NCBI RefSeq assembly: GCF_046530675.1
Contig: NZ_CP172558.1
Location: 186,001 to 250,000, forward strand
Source: Chitinibacter sp046530675
GTDB taxonomy: Bacteria > Pseudomonadota > Gammaproteobacteria > Burkholderiales > Chitinibacteraceae
Length of the DNA stretch: 64,000 nucleotides
Direction of reading: 5' to 3'
Each line of letters opens with the position of its first letter. Position 1 is the first letter of the stretch. The translations under genes were made by a program, and so were the position numbers. Positions 35,223-43,797 of this stretch are shown here, piece by piece. The notes below the pieces were generated by a model. That model did not search any database and was not told the origin of the DNA. It saw only the letters and a list, made by a program, of their open reading frames with translations.

Positions 35223-37406
35223 TTAAAATTCTTCCCATTCGTCTTCAACATGTCCCAGCTTTGGCTGAAATGCTTCGGCCTGCTTGGTTTGCATTGGAAC
35301 CGGACGAGCAATTGGTGCCGCAATTGTGCGTGGTTTGCTTGACTGCGTGGTTATGGTTTTACCACCCAAGACCCTGAAAATACCCACAGTTTGCGTCAAT
35401 TTGACCGCCTGTTCTTCCAGACTTTCAGCCGCAGCAGCAGCCTCCTCAACCAGCGCCGCATTTTGCTGGGTATTGGCATCCATATGGGTGACTGCCTGAC
35501 TAACCTGCAAAATACCGGCACTTTGCTCACTGGATGCAGCAGAAATTTCACGCATGATTTCGGTAACCCGGCGTACAGCCCCCACCACATCCTGCATGGT
35601 ATTGCCCGCCTGATCGACAAGCTTGGAGCCCGTATCGACCTTGAGTACCGAGTCTCCAATCAAGGTTTTGATTTCTTTGGCAGCACCGGCCGAACGTTGC
35701 GCCAGATTACGCACTTCGGATGCAACCACTGCAAATCCACGCCCCTGCTCACCTGCCCGGGCAGCCTCGACTGCTGCATTGAGCGCCAGAATATTGGTCT
35801 GGAATGCGATGCCGTCAATCACCGAAATAATGTCGACGATTTTCTTCGCCGAGTCATTGATTTCCGACATCGTTGAAACGACCTGATTGACCACCTCACC
35901 ACCTTTAACAGCGATATCAGAAGCACCAATCGCCAACTGATTAGCCTGGTTGGCATTATCAGCATTTTGTTTCACGGTACTGGTCAGCTCTTCCATGCTT
36001 GAAGCCGTTTCTTCCAGACTGGCTGCTTGCTGTTCAGTCCGGCTGGAGAGATTTGCATTGCCAGCCGCGATTTCCTGTGACGCCAGATTAATCGTACTCG
36101 CCGCCTCCTGAATATTGATGACAATGTCCGATAATTGCTCACAAGTCCGATTGCAATCATTTTTCAGTTGTTCCAGCAGCCCGCGATAATCGGCTGTGAT
36201 TCGCTGAGTCAAATCACCTTGCGCCAAGGCACCCAGCACCCGCCCTACATCACGCATCGCTGCATCACTAGAACTCACCATCTGGTTCATACCTTCAGCC
36301 AGCTTAAGCATAAATCCTTCTTTGCCAGCAGGACTGATGCGATGACTAAAGTCGCCATTCACCGCAGCTTCAACCAGATTACTCACTTCGCTTTCAACTG
36401 CCACTTCTGCGGTACGGTCAATCCATTCCACGACCGATCCTAGGCGTTTCCCTTCGGAGTCAAAGACTGGATTGGCAATCAAGACAAAAGTTTGTCCTGC
36501 CACGGTAATTTGCGAGCGATATGTGCCGGTCAGATTCGCCAGCAAATTAGCCTGATGACTTGGATTACGGTGGAAGGTATCAATATTGGCACCGATTAAT
36601 TTACTCACATCAAAATGTGGCAATGCCTTGCGCAATTCATTTTGCACTCTGGACAACATTGCGGTGACGGCTTTATTCATATAAACAATCGTGCGGTTTT
36701 CATCTGCCAGCATCACATTGGTCGACGTCGCCTCCAATGCCCCCAAAATACGGGCGTTTTCGGCAGCCAGCCGTTTTTCGCGGGATTCAAAAGCAATTGC
36801 TTCAGTCCGATCTAGCCATTCAACAACATACCCATCCGTTTCATTTTTTGCATTGATCACTGGATTTACAATCAATGAAAAAGTTCGTCCGCCAACCACA
36901 ATGCTGGTTCTGTGTTCATTTTTCAAGCGATCAAGCATGCTGCGCTGATGATTCGGATTTTTATGAAAACTATCAATATTGACGCCAATAATATTACGCG
37001 CACTAAATTGAGGCAGGTCTTTTCGAATGTCTGCTTCGGCATTTTGCAACAAACGATCTACCGCACGATTGCAATAAATAATATTACGCCCGGCATCGGC
37101 AATCATCACACTGGTTGAAACAGAATCGAGTGCAGTTTTGATTCTTTCATTATTTTTGGCCAGAATTTCTGCCTCACGTAGTTTCAACTGTAATTCGCGC
37201 AATTGCACGAGCAATGAATCACCATTAACCCCTTGCAGATTAATGTCCTCTCCAAGCTCATTTTTCGTCAATTTATGAACGAAAGCCTGCACTTGTTCGG
37301 TACTGGCACCCAATCTTGCTTTCAGCTTATAGACATACAGCATAATGCTCAAAAGTGACGAAGCCATGAGCACTAAGGCTGCGGCGACTAAAAAAGTTAA
37401 GCTCAT
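35223..37406 (-). CDS. Chemoreceptor with two tandem PAS domains and a CheR-docking tail
   Basis: 727 residues. One N-terminal membrane helix (about 4-26) is followed by a coiled segment, two closely similar PAS domains (about 92-205 and 222-335) and a HAMP-like stretch near 340-400. The signalling hairpin has the tip QTNILALNAAVEAARAGEQGRGFAVVASEVR. The protein ends DEWEEF: the WxxF-type pentapeptide that tethers CheR and CheB, both encoded next door. Without a periplasmic domain it probably senses an intracellular cue such as redox state, as Aer-like receptors do. The cofactor is not evident. Confidence 0.93.
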   Translation of the reverse strand: MSLTFLVAAALVLMASSLLSIMLYVYKLKARLGASTEQVQAFVHKLTKNELGEDINLQGVNGDSLLVQLRELQLKLREAEILAKNNERIKTALDSVSTSVMIADAGRNIIYCNRAVDRLLQNAEADIRKDLPQFSARNIIGVNIDSFHKNPNHQRSMLDRLKNEHRTSIVVGGRTFSLIVNPVINAKNETDGYVVEWLDRTEAIAFESREKRLAAENARILGALEATSTNVMLADENRTIVYMNKAVTAMLSRVQNELRKALPHFDVSKLIGANIDTFHRNPSHQANLLANLTGTYRSQITVAGQTFVLIANPVFDSEGKRLGSVVEWIDRTAEVAVESEVSNLVEAAVNGDFSHRISPAGKEGFMLKLAEGMNQMVSSSDAAMRDVGRVLGALAQGDLTQRITADYRGLLEQLKNDCNRTCEQLSDIVINIQEAASTINLASQEIAAGNANLSSRTEQQAASLEETASSMEELTSTVKQNADNANQANQLAIGASDIAVKGGEVVNQVVSTMSEINDSAKKIVDIISVIDGIAFQTNILALNAAVEAARAGEQGRGFAVVASEVRNLAQRSAGAAKEIKTLIGDSVLKVDTGSKLVDQAGNTMQDVVGAVRRVTEIMREISAASSEQSAGILQVSQAVTHMDANTQQNAALVEEAAAAAESLEEQAVKLTQTVGIFRVLGGKTITTQSSKPRTIAAPIARPVPMQTKQAEAFQPKLGHVEDEWEEF

Positions 37407-37418
37407 TGATATTCTCCC

Positions 37419-37898
37419 TCATGCAGCAACAGATTCAATCAGTGCCATATCTGCACTAGTCATTAATTTCTCGATATCGACCAGAATAATCATTCGATCA
37501 TCGATTGTTCCCAACCCGGTGATATAAGTTGTGTCAAGCGCAGCACCAAATTCTGGCGCGCTCCGCAATTGATCCGGAGCCAGTGTCATGACATCAGAAA
37601 CGCCGTCGACCACAATACCCAGAGTTCGCTGAGCAACATTCAGAATAATCACCACCGTAAATTGATCATAAGTCACATTGCCAATATTGAATTTTATTCT
37701 TAAATCAACAATAGGAACAATATTGCCACGAAGATTAATCACCCCTTTAATAAAAGCAGGTGAATTGGCAATACTCGTTACAGCATCATAACCCCGAATC
37801 TCCTGAACCTTCAGAATATCAATCCCATACTCTTCTTTACCCAAAGCAAAGACCAGTAACTCCCGGTTAACCACATCATCGCGAATTAATTGCTCCAT
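37419..37898 (-). CDS. cheW: Chemotaxis coupling protein CheW
   Basis: A 159-residue scaffold that bridges receptors and CheA. It shows the two beta-barrel SH3-like lobes, with the conserved EEYGIDILKVQEIRGYDAVTSIANSP, IKGVINLRGNIVPIVDLRIKF and VDGVSDVM segments. It lies 10 nt after cheA and 12 nt before the tandem-PAS receptor. Confidence 0.97.
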   Translation of the reverse strand: MEQLIRDDVVNRELLVFALGKEEYGIDILKVQEIRGYDAVTSIANSPAFIKGVINLRGNIVPIVDLRIKFNIGNVTYDQFTVVIILNVAQRTLGIVVDGVSDVMTLAPDQLRSAPEFGAALDTTYITGLGTIDDRMIILVDIEKLMTSADMALIESVAA

Positions 37899-37908
37899 TT
37901 ATTCCTCC

Positions 37909-40014
37909 TTAAGCGACCATTCTGCCGACATCTGCAGAAGCTATTTGTTGAGCCATTTTAACCAGCATGGCGACATCCAGAATCAAGGCGACTCGGCCAT
38001 CACCCATGATGGTTGCCCCCGAAACACCATTAACCCGCCGATAATTGGTTTCTAGATTTTTGACGACAACCTGATGCTGCCCCAATAAATCATCAACAAA
38101 CAAAGCCACCTTCTGCCCTTCGGCCTCCAGAATAATGACCAAACCTTCTTCAAACGATTTACTTTTATTTGGCAAATTAAATATATCGTACAAGGCAATT
38201 AATGGCAGATACTCGCCACGTACATTAATAACATTGCCTCTGCTGGCCATGGTTTTTATTTCGCAGGCCTGGGGTTGCAACGATTCAACAATAAAAGTCA
38301 GCGGAATAATATAAAGTTCATCGGAAGCAGAAATTGACATGCCATCGAGAATAGCCAAAGTCAAAGGCAAGCGAATACTGATGGTCGAGCCAACTCCGGT
38401 CAGTGATTGAATTTCAACCCGCCCGCCCATCGACTGGATATTTTTTCTGACCACATCCATGCCGACACCACGTCCGGACACGTCGGTAATTTCGGCGGCG
38501 GTTGAAAATCCGGCCTCGAAAATCAGCATCCAGACTTCGCTATCGGACATGCTGTCGCTTACAGCCATGCCACGTTCTCTGGCCTTGTTCAAGATCCGCT
38601 CGCGACTCAAGCCGGCGCCATCGTCGCTGACCTCAATCACAATATTGCCGCCCTGATGAAAGGCCTTCAAAGTCAGAGTACCTTGCGCGGGTTTATGGCG
38701 ACTTTCACGTGCCTCGGGCAACTCGATACCGTGATCCAGACTATTGCGAACCAAATGAGTCAATGGATCGCTCAGTTTTTCGATAAAACCTTTATCCAGC
38801 TCGGTATTCTCACCAATCATTCGCAGTTCAACACGCTTGCCCAATTTGGCGGCCAGATCCCGCACCATTCGGGGATAACGGTTAAATACAAATGAAATCG
38901 GCATCATGCGAATTGACATCACCGATTCCTGCAATTCGCGCGTATTTCGCTCCAGTTGAGCGACGCCACCCAGCAGTTTTTCATGCAAAACGGGATCAAG
39001 TTGCAGAGCATTCTGCGCCAGCATGGATTGGGTAATGACCAGTTCGCCAACCAGATTGAGTAACTGATCAACTTTTTCGACACTAACTCGAATTGAACTA
39101 TCCACCGCTTTATCACTGGCGCGTTCATTATGCAGACGGGTAGTTGATGTAGGCGTTGAGGCACGTAACTGATCAGAGTTACTTGCTTCTGCAGACATAC
39201 TTGTTACTGAGGGCTGCGCCGCTACTGGCAAGGGTTCAAAAAAACCATACCCTTCTGAGTCCATCGGCGCAGAGACTGGCAAGGGTTCGAAAAAGCCAAA
39301 CCCTTCGTCTTCGATCGAGGCTGACGCATTACTTCCTGCCTCGATTAAGGGCGCAAGAAAAAGTCCAAAACCGGTATCACTTTCATCGCTGGCAGTCACC
39401 GAAATACGCTCTGGCGCAACCAGAAAAGTCATTGAATCGAACAGCTTTGCGCTTGGTGTTTGAGTTTTGATTCGATAGCGCCAAGGAGAGTACTCATCGC
39501 CCGGCTCGTAATCTTCTAACTCACCATAGCGTCGCAATTCTTGGCATAAGAGCTCATTATCAAATGACTCACCCGCTGCAATCACAATCGTCAGCGCCGC
39601 CGTTTGCGGCTCCACAGCAGCGGACTGTTGTGCCAGCAACTGATTGAGCTGTTGAGTCACGGCGACAATCGCTGCCTCATCGACATGACCCTGATCACGG
39701 TGCGCGGACAGCATGGCTTGCAACACGTCACCCGTTTGCAAAAATGCATCGACCATTTCAGGCTGCAGCTTGATTTCGTTTTTACGGATACGATCCAACA
39801 GGTTTTCCAGCACATGCGTCACTTCGGCCAGATCGCCAAAGCCGAATGTGCCAGCACCGCCTTTAATCGAATGTGCCGCTCGGAAAATCGCATTCAAATC
39901 TTCCGGATCCGGCTGAGCCACATCGATCTGGAGCAGCAATGACTCCATATTGGCCAAATGCTCTGCGGCTTCGTCAAAAAACACCGCGATAAACTGGCTC
40001 ATGTCTATCGACAT
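37909..40014 (-). CDS. cheA: Chemotaxis histidine kinase CheA
   Basis: Central kinase of the chemosensory array. Order over 701 residues: phosphotransfer domain with phospho-acceptor H48 (RAAHSIKGGAGTFG), and an alpha/beta segment (about 140-210) in the P2 position. A linker follows with three related aromatic repeats (DTGFGLFLAPL 213, DEGFGFFEPLP 236, SEGYGFFEPLP 253). The dimerisation domain, the ATPase (HLVRNSLDHGIE, DDGAGLSRERI, GRGVGMDVV) and a CheW-like domain complete it. The repeated linker motif is unusual. Confidence 0.97.
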   Translation of the reverse strand: MSIDMSQFIAVFFDEAAEHLANMESLLLQIDVAQPDPEDLNAIFRAAHSIKGGAGTFGFGDLAEVTHVLENLLDRIRKNEIKLQPEMVDAFLQTGDVLQAMLSAHRDQGHVDEAAIVAVTQQLNQLLAQQSAAVEPQTAALTIVIAAGESFDNELLCQELRRYGELEDYEPGDEYSPWRYRIKTQTPSAKLFDSMTFLVAPERISVTASDESDTGFGLFLAPLIEAGSNASASIEDEGFGFFEPLPVSAPMDSEGYGFFEPLPVAAQPSVTSMSAEASNSDQLRASTPTSTTRLHNERASDKAVDSSIRVSVEKVDQLLNLVGELVITQSMLAQNALQLDPVLHEKLLGGVAQLERNTRELQESVMSIRMMPISFVFNRYPRMVRDLAAKLGKRVELRMIGENTELDKGFIEKLSDPLTHLVRNSLDHGIELPEARESRHKPAQGTLTLKAFHQGGNIVIEVSDDGAGLSRERILNKARERGMAVSDSMSDSEVWMLIFEAGFSTAAEITDVSGRGVGMDVVRKNIQSMGGRVEIQSLTGVGSTISIRLPLTLAILDGMSISASDELYIIPLTFIVESLQPQACEIKTMASRGNVINVRGEYLPLIALYDIFNLPNKSKSFEEGLVIILEAEGQKVALFVDDLLGQHQVVVKNLETNYRRVNGVSGATIMGDGRVALILDVAMLVKMAQQIASADVGRMVA

Positions 40015-40037
40015 AAATCCCCCTGGTTAACAAGCAA

Positions 40038-40403
40038 TCAGCCAATCACCTTGCGCACCACATCGAGCAGTTTTTGTGGGTCAAACGGTTTGACCAGCCA
40101 ACCAGTCGCCCCGACCGCACGCCCCTGTTGTTTCATTTCATCACTCGATTCGGTCGTCAGCATCAAAATCGGCGTACTGGCATACTGCGGCAAGCCGCGC
40201 AGCGAACGTATCATTGTCAAACCATCCATCCCGGGCATATTCTGATCGGTCAGCACCAGATCAACTTGCGCCGATTTGGCTTGCGAGAGCCCGGCATTGC
40301 CATCGACGGCCTCAACCACTTCATAACCCGCGCTACGCAAGGTAAAACTCACCATCTGCCGTATGGATGCAGAATCATCAACAGCCAAGATTTTTTTTGC
40401 CAT
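40038..40403 (-). CDS. cheY: CheY-like response regulator
   Basis: A 121-residue single receiver that carries the signal to the motor. Acidic pocket DD in ILAVDDSASIR, acceptor Asp in VLTDQNMPGMDGL, then T/S in LMLTTESSDEM and the conserved Lys in LVKPFDPQKL. I chose ATG 40403 (MAKKILAVDD). It is the first gene of the che block. The 187 bp upstream to the divergent GST gene hold its promoter; no sigma-28 match is obvious. Confidence 0.95.
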   Translation of the reverse strand: MAKKILAVDDSASIRQMVSFTLRSAGYEVVEAVDGNAGLSQAKSAQVDLVLTDQNMPGMDGLTMIRSLRGLPQYASTPILMLTTESSDEMKQQGRAVGATGWLVKPFDPQKLLDVVRKVIG

Positions 40404-40590
40404 ACTGCTCACCCCTTTACTCACAAAGACGCCACTGATCTAAAGCGAATACATTAGAGAATGCTTGAACCGTTTCTTTTTATAGGCATCACCTTTTAAA
40501 ATTGCCATTGATACGCCAAAAAAACTGCCATTTATTTTCATGCAATGTCAATAAAGTGGTAGTTTGGCGAAATAAGCCCGAAGAAAGCGT

Positions 40591-41280
40591 ATGAACAATA
40601 CTGACCTGCCCATTTTGTATTCATTTCGCCGCTGCCCCTATGCGATTCGGGCAAGGTTGGCACTCTGGCTTGGCGGCGTCACGGTGCAATTGCGCGAAAT
40701 TGCCTTGCGCGACAAACCCGCCGCCCTGCTCGCAATTTCACCCAAAGCCACGGTTCCGGTTTTGCTGCTGCCCAACGGACAGGTACTGGAAGAAAGTCTG
40801 GACATCATGCGCTGGGTGCTGTCTCAATCCAGTGCGCAATCCGGTCCGCTCGCTGGTATTGGGACTGATTTAGATCGCCAACTGGCGCTCATCTTGCTGC
40901 ATGATCAGCATTTCAAACCGCTACTCGACCGTTACAAATATCCAGAGCGCCACCCCGAACTCAGCGCAGCAGAACATCAATACCATGCCATGTATTGGCT
41001 TAAAGCCAATATTGAACATAGGCTAGATCAATATACCCACCTGATGGACGATCAACTGAGGCTGGCCGATCTGGTAATCGCGCCTTTTATTCGCCAATAC
41101 GCAGCCGTTGATCGCGACGCATTTTCCCGGCTTGCCAGCCCTGCCTTGCAAAACTGGCTCAAGCGCATGCTGGATGCGCCGTACTTCGCCGCGGTGATGG
41201 AAAAATATCCGCTCTGGCAGGAAGGCGCTGCGCCGGTTATTTTTGGCAATCCGAATCACTTGAAAATAGATCTGCCGTAA
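40591..41280 (+). CDS. Glutathione S-transferase family protein
   Basis: 229 residues with a thioredoxin-like N-terminal domain (FRRCPYAIRARLAL, Cys in the active-site CPYA motif at about 15-18, and KATVPVLLLPNGQVLEESLDIMRW) followed by a helical domain. The CPYA motif suggests thiol-transferase chemistry on glutathionylated substrates rather than conjugation. No operon partner; it is divergent from cheY. A weak repeat match lies at 40990-41038. Confidence 0.85.
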   Translation: MNNTDLPILYSFRRCPYAIRARLALWLGGVTVQLREIALRDKPAALLAISPKATVPVLLLPNGQVLEESLDIMRWVLSQSSAQSGPLAGIGTDLDRQLALILLHDQHFKPLLDRYKYPERHPELSAAEHQYHAMYWLKANIEHRLDQYTHLMDDQLRLADLVIAPFIRQYAAVDRDAFSRLASPALQNWLKRMLDAPYFAAVMEKYPLWQEGAAPVIFGNPNHLKIDLP

Positions 41281-41355
41281 CGCCGATATTTTGGCTGCTC
41301 CGAGCTCATGCTAGAATAGCGCCCAATTGATTAAACCAGATCGAACGGGTGCAGC

Positions 41356-42087
41356 ATGGCAGGACACAGCAAGTGGGCAAATATTCAGCATCGGAAAGGC
41401 CGTCAGGACGCCAAGCGCGGCCAGATTTTTACCAAGCTGATCAAGGAAATCACTGTTGCAGCCAAAATGGGCGGCGGTGACATCACAATGAACCCGCGCC
41501 TGCGTCTGGCCATTGACAAGGCCAAAGCCCAGTCTATGCCCAAAGACAATATCGAAAGCGCGATCAAACGCGGCACCGGCTCGCTCGACGGCGTTGATTA
41601 CATCGAAACGCGTTATGAAGGTTATGGTCTGGGCGGCGCGGCGGTGATGGTCGATTGCCTGACCGACAACCGCACCCGCACCGTCGCCGACGTTCGCCAT
41701 GTGTTCTCAAAATACGGCGGCAATATGGGCACCGACGGCTGCGTGAGCTTCCAATTCAAGCATTGCGGCTACCTGATTTTCGCGCCGGGCACCGATGAAG
41801 ACGCACTGATGGAAGCGGCGCTCGAAGCCGGCGCTGACGACGTTGCGACCAACGACGACGGTTCGATCGAAGTCATCACACCACCGTATGAATTCGTCAA
41901 TATCAAGGAAACGCTCGAAGCGGCAGGTTTCAAAGCCGAAATGGGCGAATCAACGATGCGTCCGCAAGGCGAAACCGAACTGCTCGGCGACGATGCGATC
42001 AAAATGCAGAAACTGATCGACGCGATGGAAGCACTCGACGACGTACAGAGCGTTTACACCACGGCGGTGTTTGACGAAGAAGAATAA
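41356..42087 (+). CDS. yebC: YebC/PmpR family translation/DNA-binding protein
   Basis: 243 residues, normal length, starting with the strictly conserved MAGHSKWANIQHRKGRQDAKRG. Members were described as transcription regulators. More recent work links YebC/TACO1 proteins to ribosome stalling at proline runs. In many proteobacteria ruvC follows, but here a terminator does. The segment around 41.28-41.35 kb holds a likely -10 (TAGAAT). Confidence 0.95.
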   Translation: MAGHSKWANIQHRKGRQDAKRGQIFTKLIKEITVAAKMGGGDITMNPRLRLAIDKAKAQSMPKDNIESAIKRGTGSLDGVDYIETRYEGYGLGGAAVMVDCLTDNRTRTVADVRHVFSKYGGNMGTDGCVSFQFKHCGYLIFAPGTDEDALMEAALEAGADDVATNDDGSIEVITPPYEFVNIKETLEAAGFKAEMGESTMRPQGETELLGDDAIKMQKLIDAMEALDDVQSVYTTAVFDEEE

Positions 42088-42106
42088 CTATTGGCTTCAA
42101 TATAAA

Positions 42107-42136
42107 AAAACCGGCTTCTAAAGCCGGTTTTTTTTA
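42107..42136 (+). terminator. Terminator after yebC
   Basis: ACCGGCTT (42110-42117) and AAGCCGGT (42121-42128) around CTA, then eight T. T-runs also exist on the other strand. Confidence 0.88.
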
Positions 42137-42171
42137 TTACCTTCCGTTTCGATCCAAAGCGGAAATGATCT

Positions 42172-42245
42172 GTAGGTTGGCACTGAGGCACGAAGCCCAA
42201 CATTCGCGGTAAATGTTGGGCTGCATTTCATTTAGCCCAACCTAC
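42172..42245. repeat. REP-like palindrome, GTAGGTTGG type
   Basis: GTAGGTTGG (42172-42180) is mirrored by CCAACCTAC (42237-42245). An inner stem, AGCCCAACATT with AATGTTGGGCT, nests inside. Only this copy is in the window. It lies between the yebC terminator and an AT-rich orphan gene. Confidence 0.75.
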
Positions 42246-42262
42246 ACGCTAAATTTCAATCT

Positions 42263-42598
42263 CTAAAAAAATATTCTAAAAAATATTCTAAAAATACAAT
42301 TTAGCCAAGATTTACGTGCTTCAACTTGATAAATGCAAGAGGTATGCTCTCCAGATTTGTATTGAATGACTTTGAACTGTGTATTTGAAATTTTGAAGGC
42401 AGTTAAAAATTCAGTGCATTCGCCGAGTAGCGATTTTGCCCAAGATAAAACTTCCTTCTCTATGTCGGCATTGGTTGGAATACCAGATAGAACTCGAATT
42501 TCATTTCGCGAAGGAAAGCAAGCAACTGGGGCAAATTCATCGAAGCCATTGTCTGCGATTATTTTTTTTGTGATTTCTGAAAATTTTTCAATATCCAT
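42263..42598 (-). CDS. AT-rich orphan hypothetical protein
   Basis: 111 residues, not recognised. It opens MDIEKFSEITKKIIADNGFDEF and shows mixed helix and strand (for example TAFKISNTQFKVIQYKSGEHTSCIY). It ends in a hydrophobic FRIFFRIFF, which comes from a short tandem repeat (ATATTCTAAAA units) at 42265-42295. The DNA is clearly richer in A+T than its neighbours. This and the flanking repeat suggest a recent arrival. The end of the frame may have been altered by the tandem repeat. It could be an immunity or accessory gene; nothing fixes a role. Confidence 0.5.
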   Translation of the reverse strand: MDIEKFSEITKKIIADNGFDEFAPVACFPSRNEIRVLSGIPTNADIEKEVLSWAKSLLGECTEFLTAFKISNTQFKVIQYKSGEHTSCIYQVEARKSWLNCIFRIFFRIFF

Positions 42599-42745
42599 TA
42601 TTATCCCTAATTATTAAGTAGGCACCACTTATCGAGTCCTAACGCATTAACTGAGCTACTGCGCCTGATACCAGAGGACTGCTGACGCTCACTCGGGCAT
42701 GAACAAACGCGGTATTACTTCCGCTCTTGGCCGACAACAGCCCAA

Positions 42746-42886
42746 CTACTTAAACAAAAAATAATAAATCACATACAACCAACTGCAAAAGCCGTGAATA
42801 ATCGCCCATAGAATGGAGTGATTGGCCGCCCACGAGAGCGCGACGGCGATCAGTGTGCCCAGACTAAATCCGCCCCAGTATTTCAT
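42746..42886 (-). CDS. Small membrane protein (46 residues)
   Basis: A short gene reading MKYWGGFSLG-TLIAVALSWAANHSILW-AIIHGFCSWLYVIYYFLFK. The start is supported by AGGAG 8 nt upstream of ATG 42886; the stop is TAG at 42746-42748. Two hydrophobic stretches (about 8-20 and 26-44) separated by ANHS predict a hairpin in the inner membrane. I recognise the general look of conserved small membrane proteins of proteobacteria but cannot name a family. It lies between the orphan gene and adk, with its own ribosome site. Confidence 0.7.
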   Translation of the reverse strand: MKYWGGFSLGTLIAVALSWAANHSILWAIIHGFCSWLYVIYYFLFK

Positions 42887-42942
42887 CACTATTCTCCTGA
42901 ACTCGTACAAGCTGCAGCATAGTCCATTACACCAAGCGACAT

Positions 42943-42968
42943 AAAAAAAGCCACTGCAAGCAGTGGCT
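42943..42968 (-). terminator. Terminator after adk
   Basis: On the minus strand AGCCACTGC and GCAGTGGCT pair around a 2-nt loop and are followed by seven T. It lies 38 nt past the adk stop. Confidence 0.88.
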
Positions 42969-43006
42969 TCTGGTCAGCAGGCATGCCGTGTCAACGGGCT
43001 GATAAC

Positions 43007-43663
43007 TCAAGCACCCAGCGCGCTCAAAGTCGCGTCGCGCACGGCTTCAACGGCTTGCGTGCCGTCGATTTTGATGTATTTTGGCGCATTGCTCGCACCC
43101 GATGCCGCCATTTTGCCGTAGAAACCAACCAGCACTTCGGTTTGCTCGTGGTAAACGCCCAGACGTTTCAGAACGACTTCTTCTTTGTCATCGTCACGCT
43201 GGATCAATTCTTCGCCGGTTTCGTCGTCTTTACCTGCCACTTTTGGCGGGTTGTATTTGACGTGGTAAGTGCGGCCCGAAGCCACATGCACGCGACGACC
43301 TGCCATGCGATCAACGATGTTCGCGTCCGGCACGTCGATTTCTACGACGTAATCAATGTCGACACCGGCAGCGATCATCGCCTCAGCCTGAGGAATCGTG
43401 CGCGGGAAACCGTCGAACAGGAAACCATTGGCAGCGTCAGGCTGGGCAATGCGCTCTTTCACCAGACCAATGATGATGTCATCACGAACCAGACCACCCG
43501 CGTCCATGATCGCTTTGGCTTCCAGACCCAGCGGTGTACCCGCTTTGACCGCTGCGCGCAGCATGTCGCCGGTTGAAATCTGCGGAATATTGAATTTTTC
43601 GCGGATGTAATTGGCTTGAGTGCCTTTACCTGCGCCTGGTGCGCCCAGAAGGATTAATCGCAT
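43007..43663 (-). CDS. adk: Adenylate kinase
   Basis: Interconverts AMP, ADP and ATP. From ATG 43663 it is 218 residues, beginning MRLILLGAPGAGKGTQANYI with the P-loop. Also present are DGFPRTIPQAEAM and the long-form LID (GRRVHVASGRTYHVKYNPPKVAGKDDETGEEL), which has no zinc cysteines. A GTG/ATG farther upstream is in frame but adds a non-family leader. It ends the kdsB-adk part of the conserved lpxK-Trm112-kdsB-adk order. Confidence 0.97.
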   Translation of the reverse strand: MRLILLGAPGAGKGTQANYIREKFNIPQISTGDMLRAAVKAGTPLGLEAKAIMDAGGLVRDDIIIGLVKERIAQPDAANGFLFDGFPRTIPQAEAMIAAGVDIDYVVEIDVPDANIVDRMAGRRVHVASGRTYHVKYNPPKVAGKDDETGEELIQRDDDKEEVVLKRLGVYHEQTEVLVGFYGKMAASGASNAPKYIKIDGTQAVEAVRDATLSALGA

Positions 43664-43734
43664 TGCTCTGTTCCCCATCGTGATAAAAATGAAACTGTGA
43701 TCTATTTCGATTCTGCTTATTTTAATGCGTAAGC

Positions 43735-43774
43735 CGTAGGAGCGGGCTTGCCCGCGAAACTGTTCGCTCCTACG
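43735..43774. repeat. REP-like palindrome, GTAGGAGCG type
   Basis: CGTAGGAGCG (43735-43744) and CGCTCCTACG (43765-43774) with GGGCTTGCCCGCG inside. This form is widespread as a REP element in other bacteria. It lies in the adk-kdsB gap. Confidence 0.75.
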
Positions 43775-43797
43775 AAATTCAAATCTGTTCCGGCAAA

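Noticed and set aside
42635..42668. Possible tRNA gene on the minus strand
   Set aside because: Only the 5' acceptor and part of the D arm look right; anticodon and T arms are missing, so it is not a functional tRNA.
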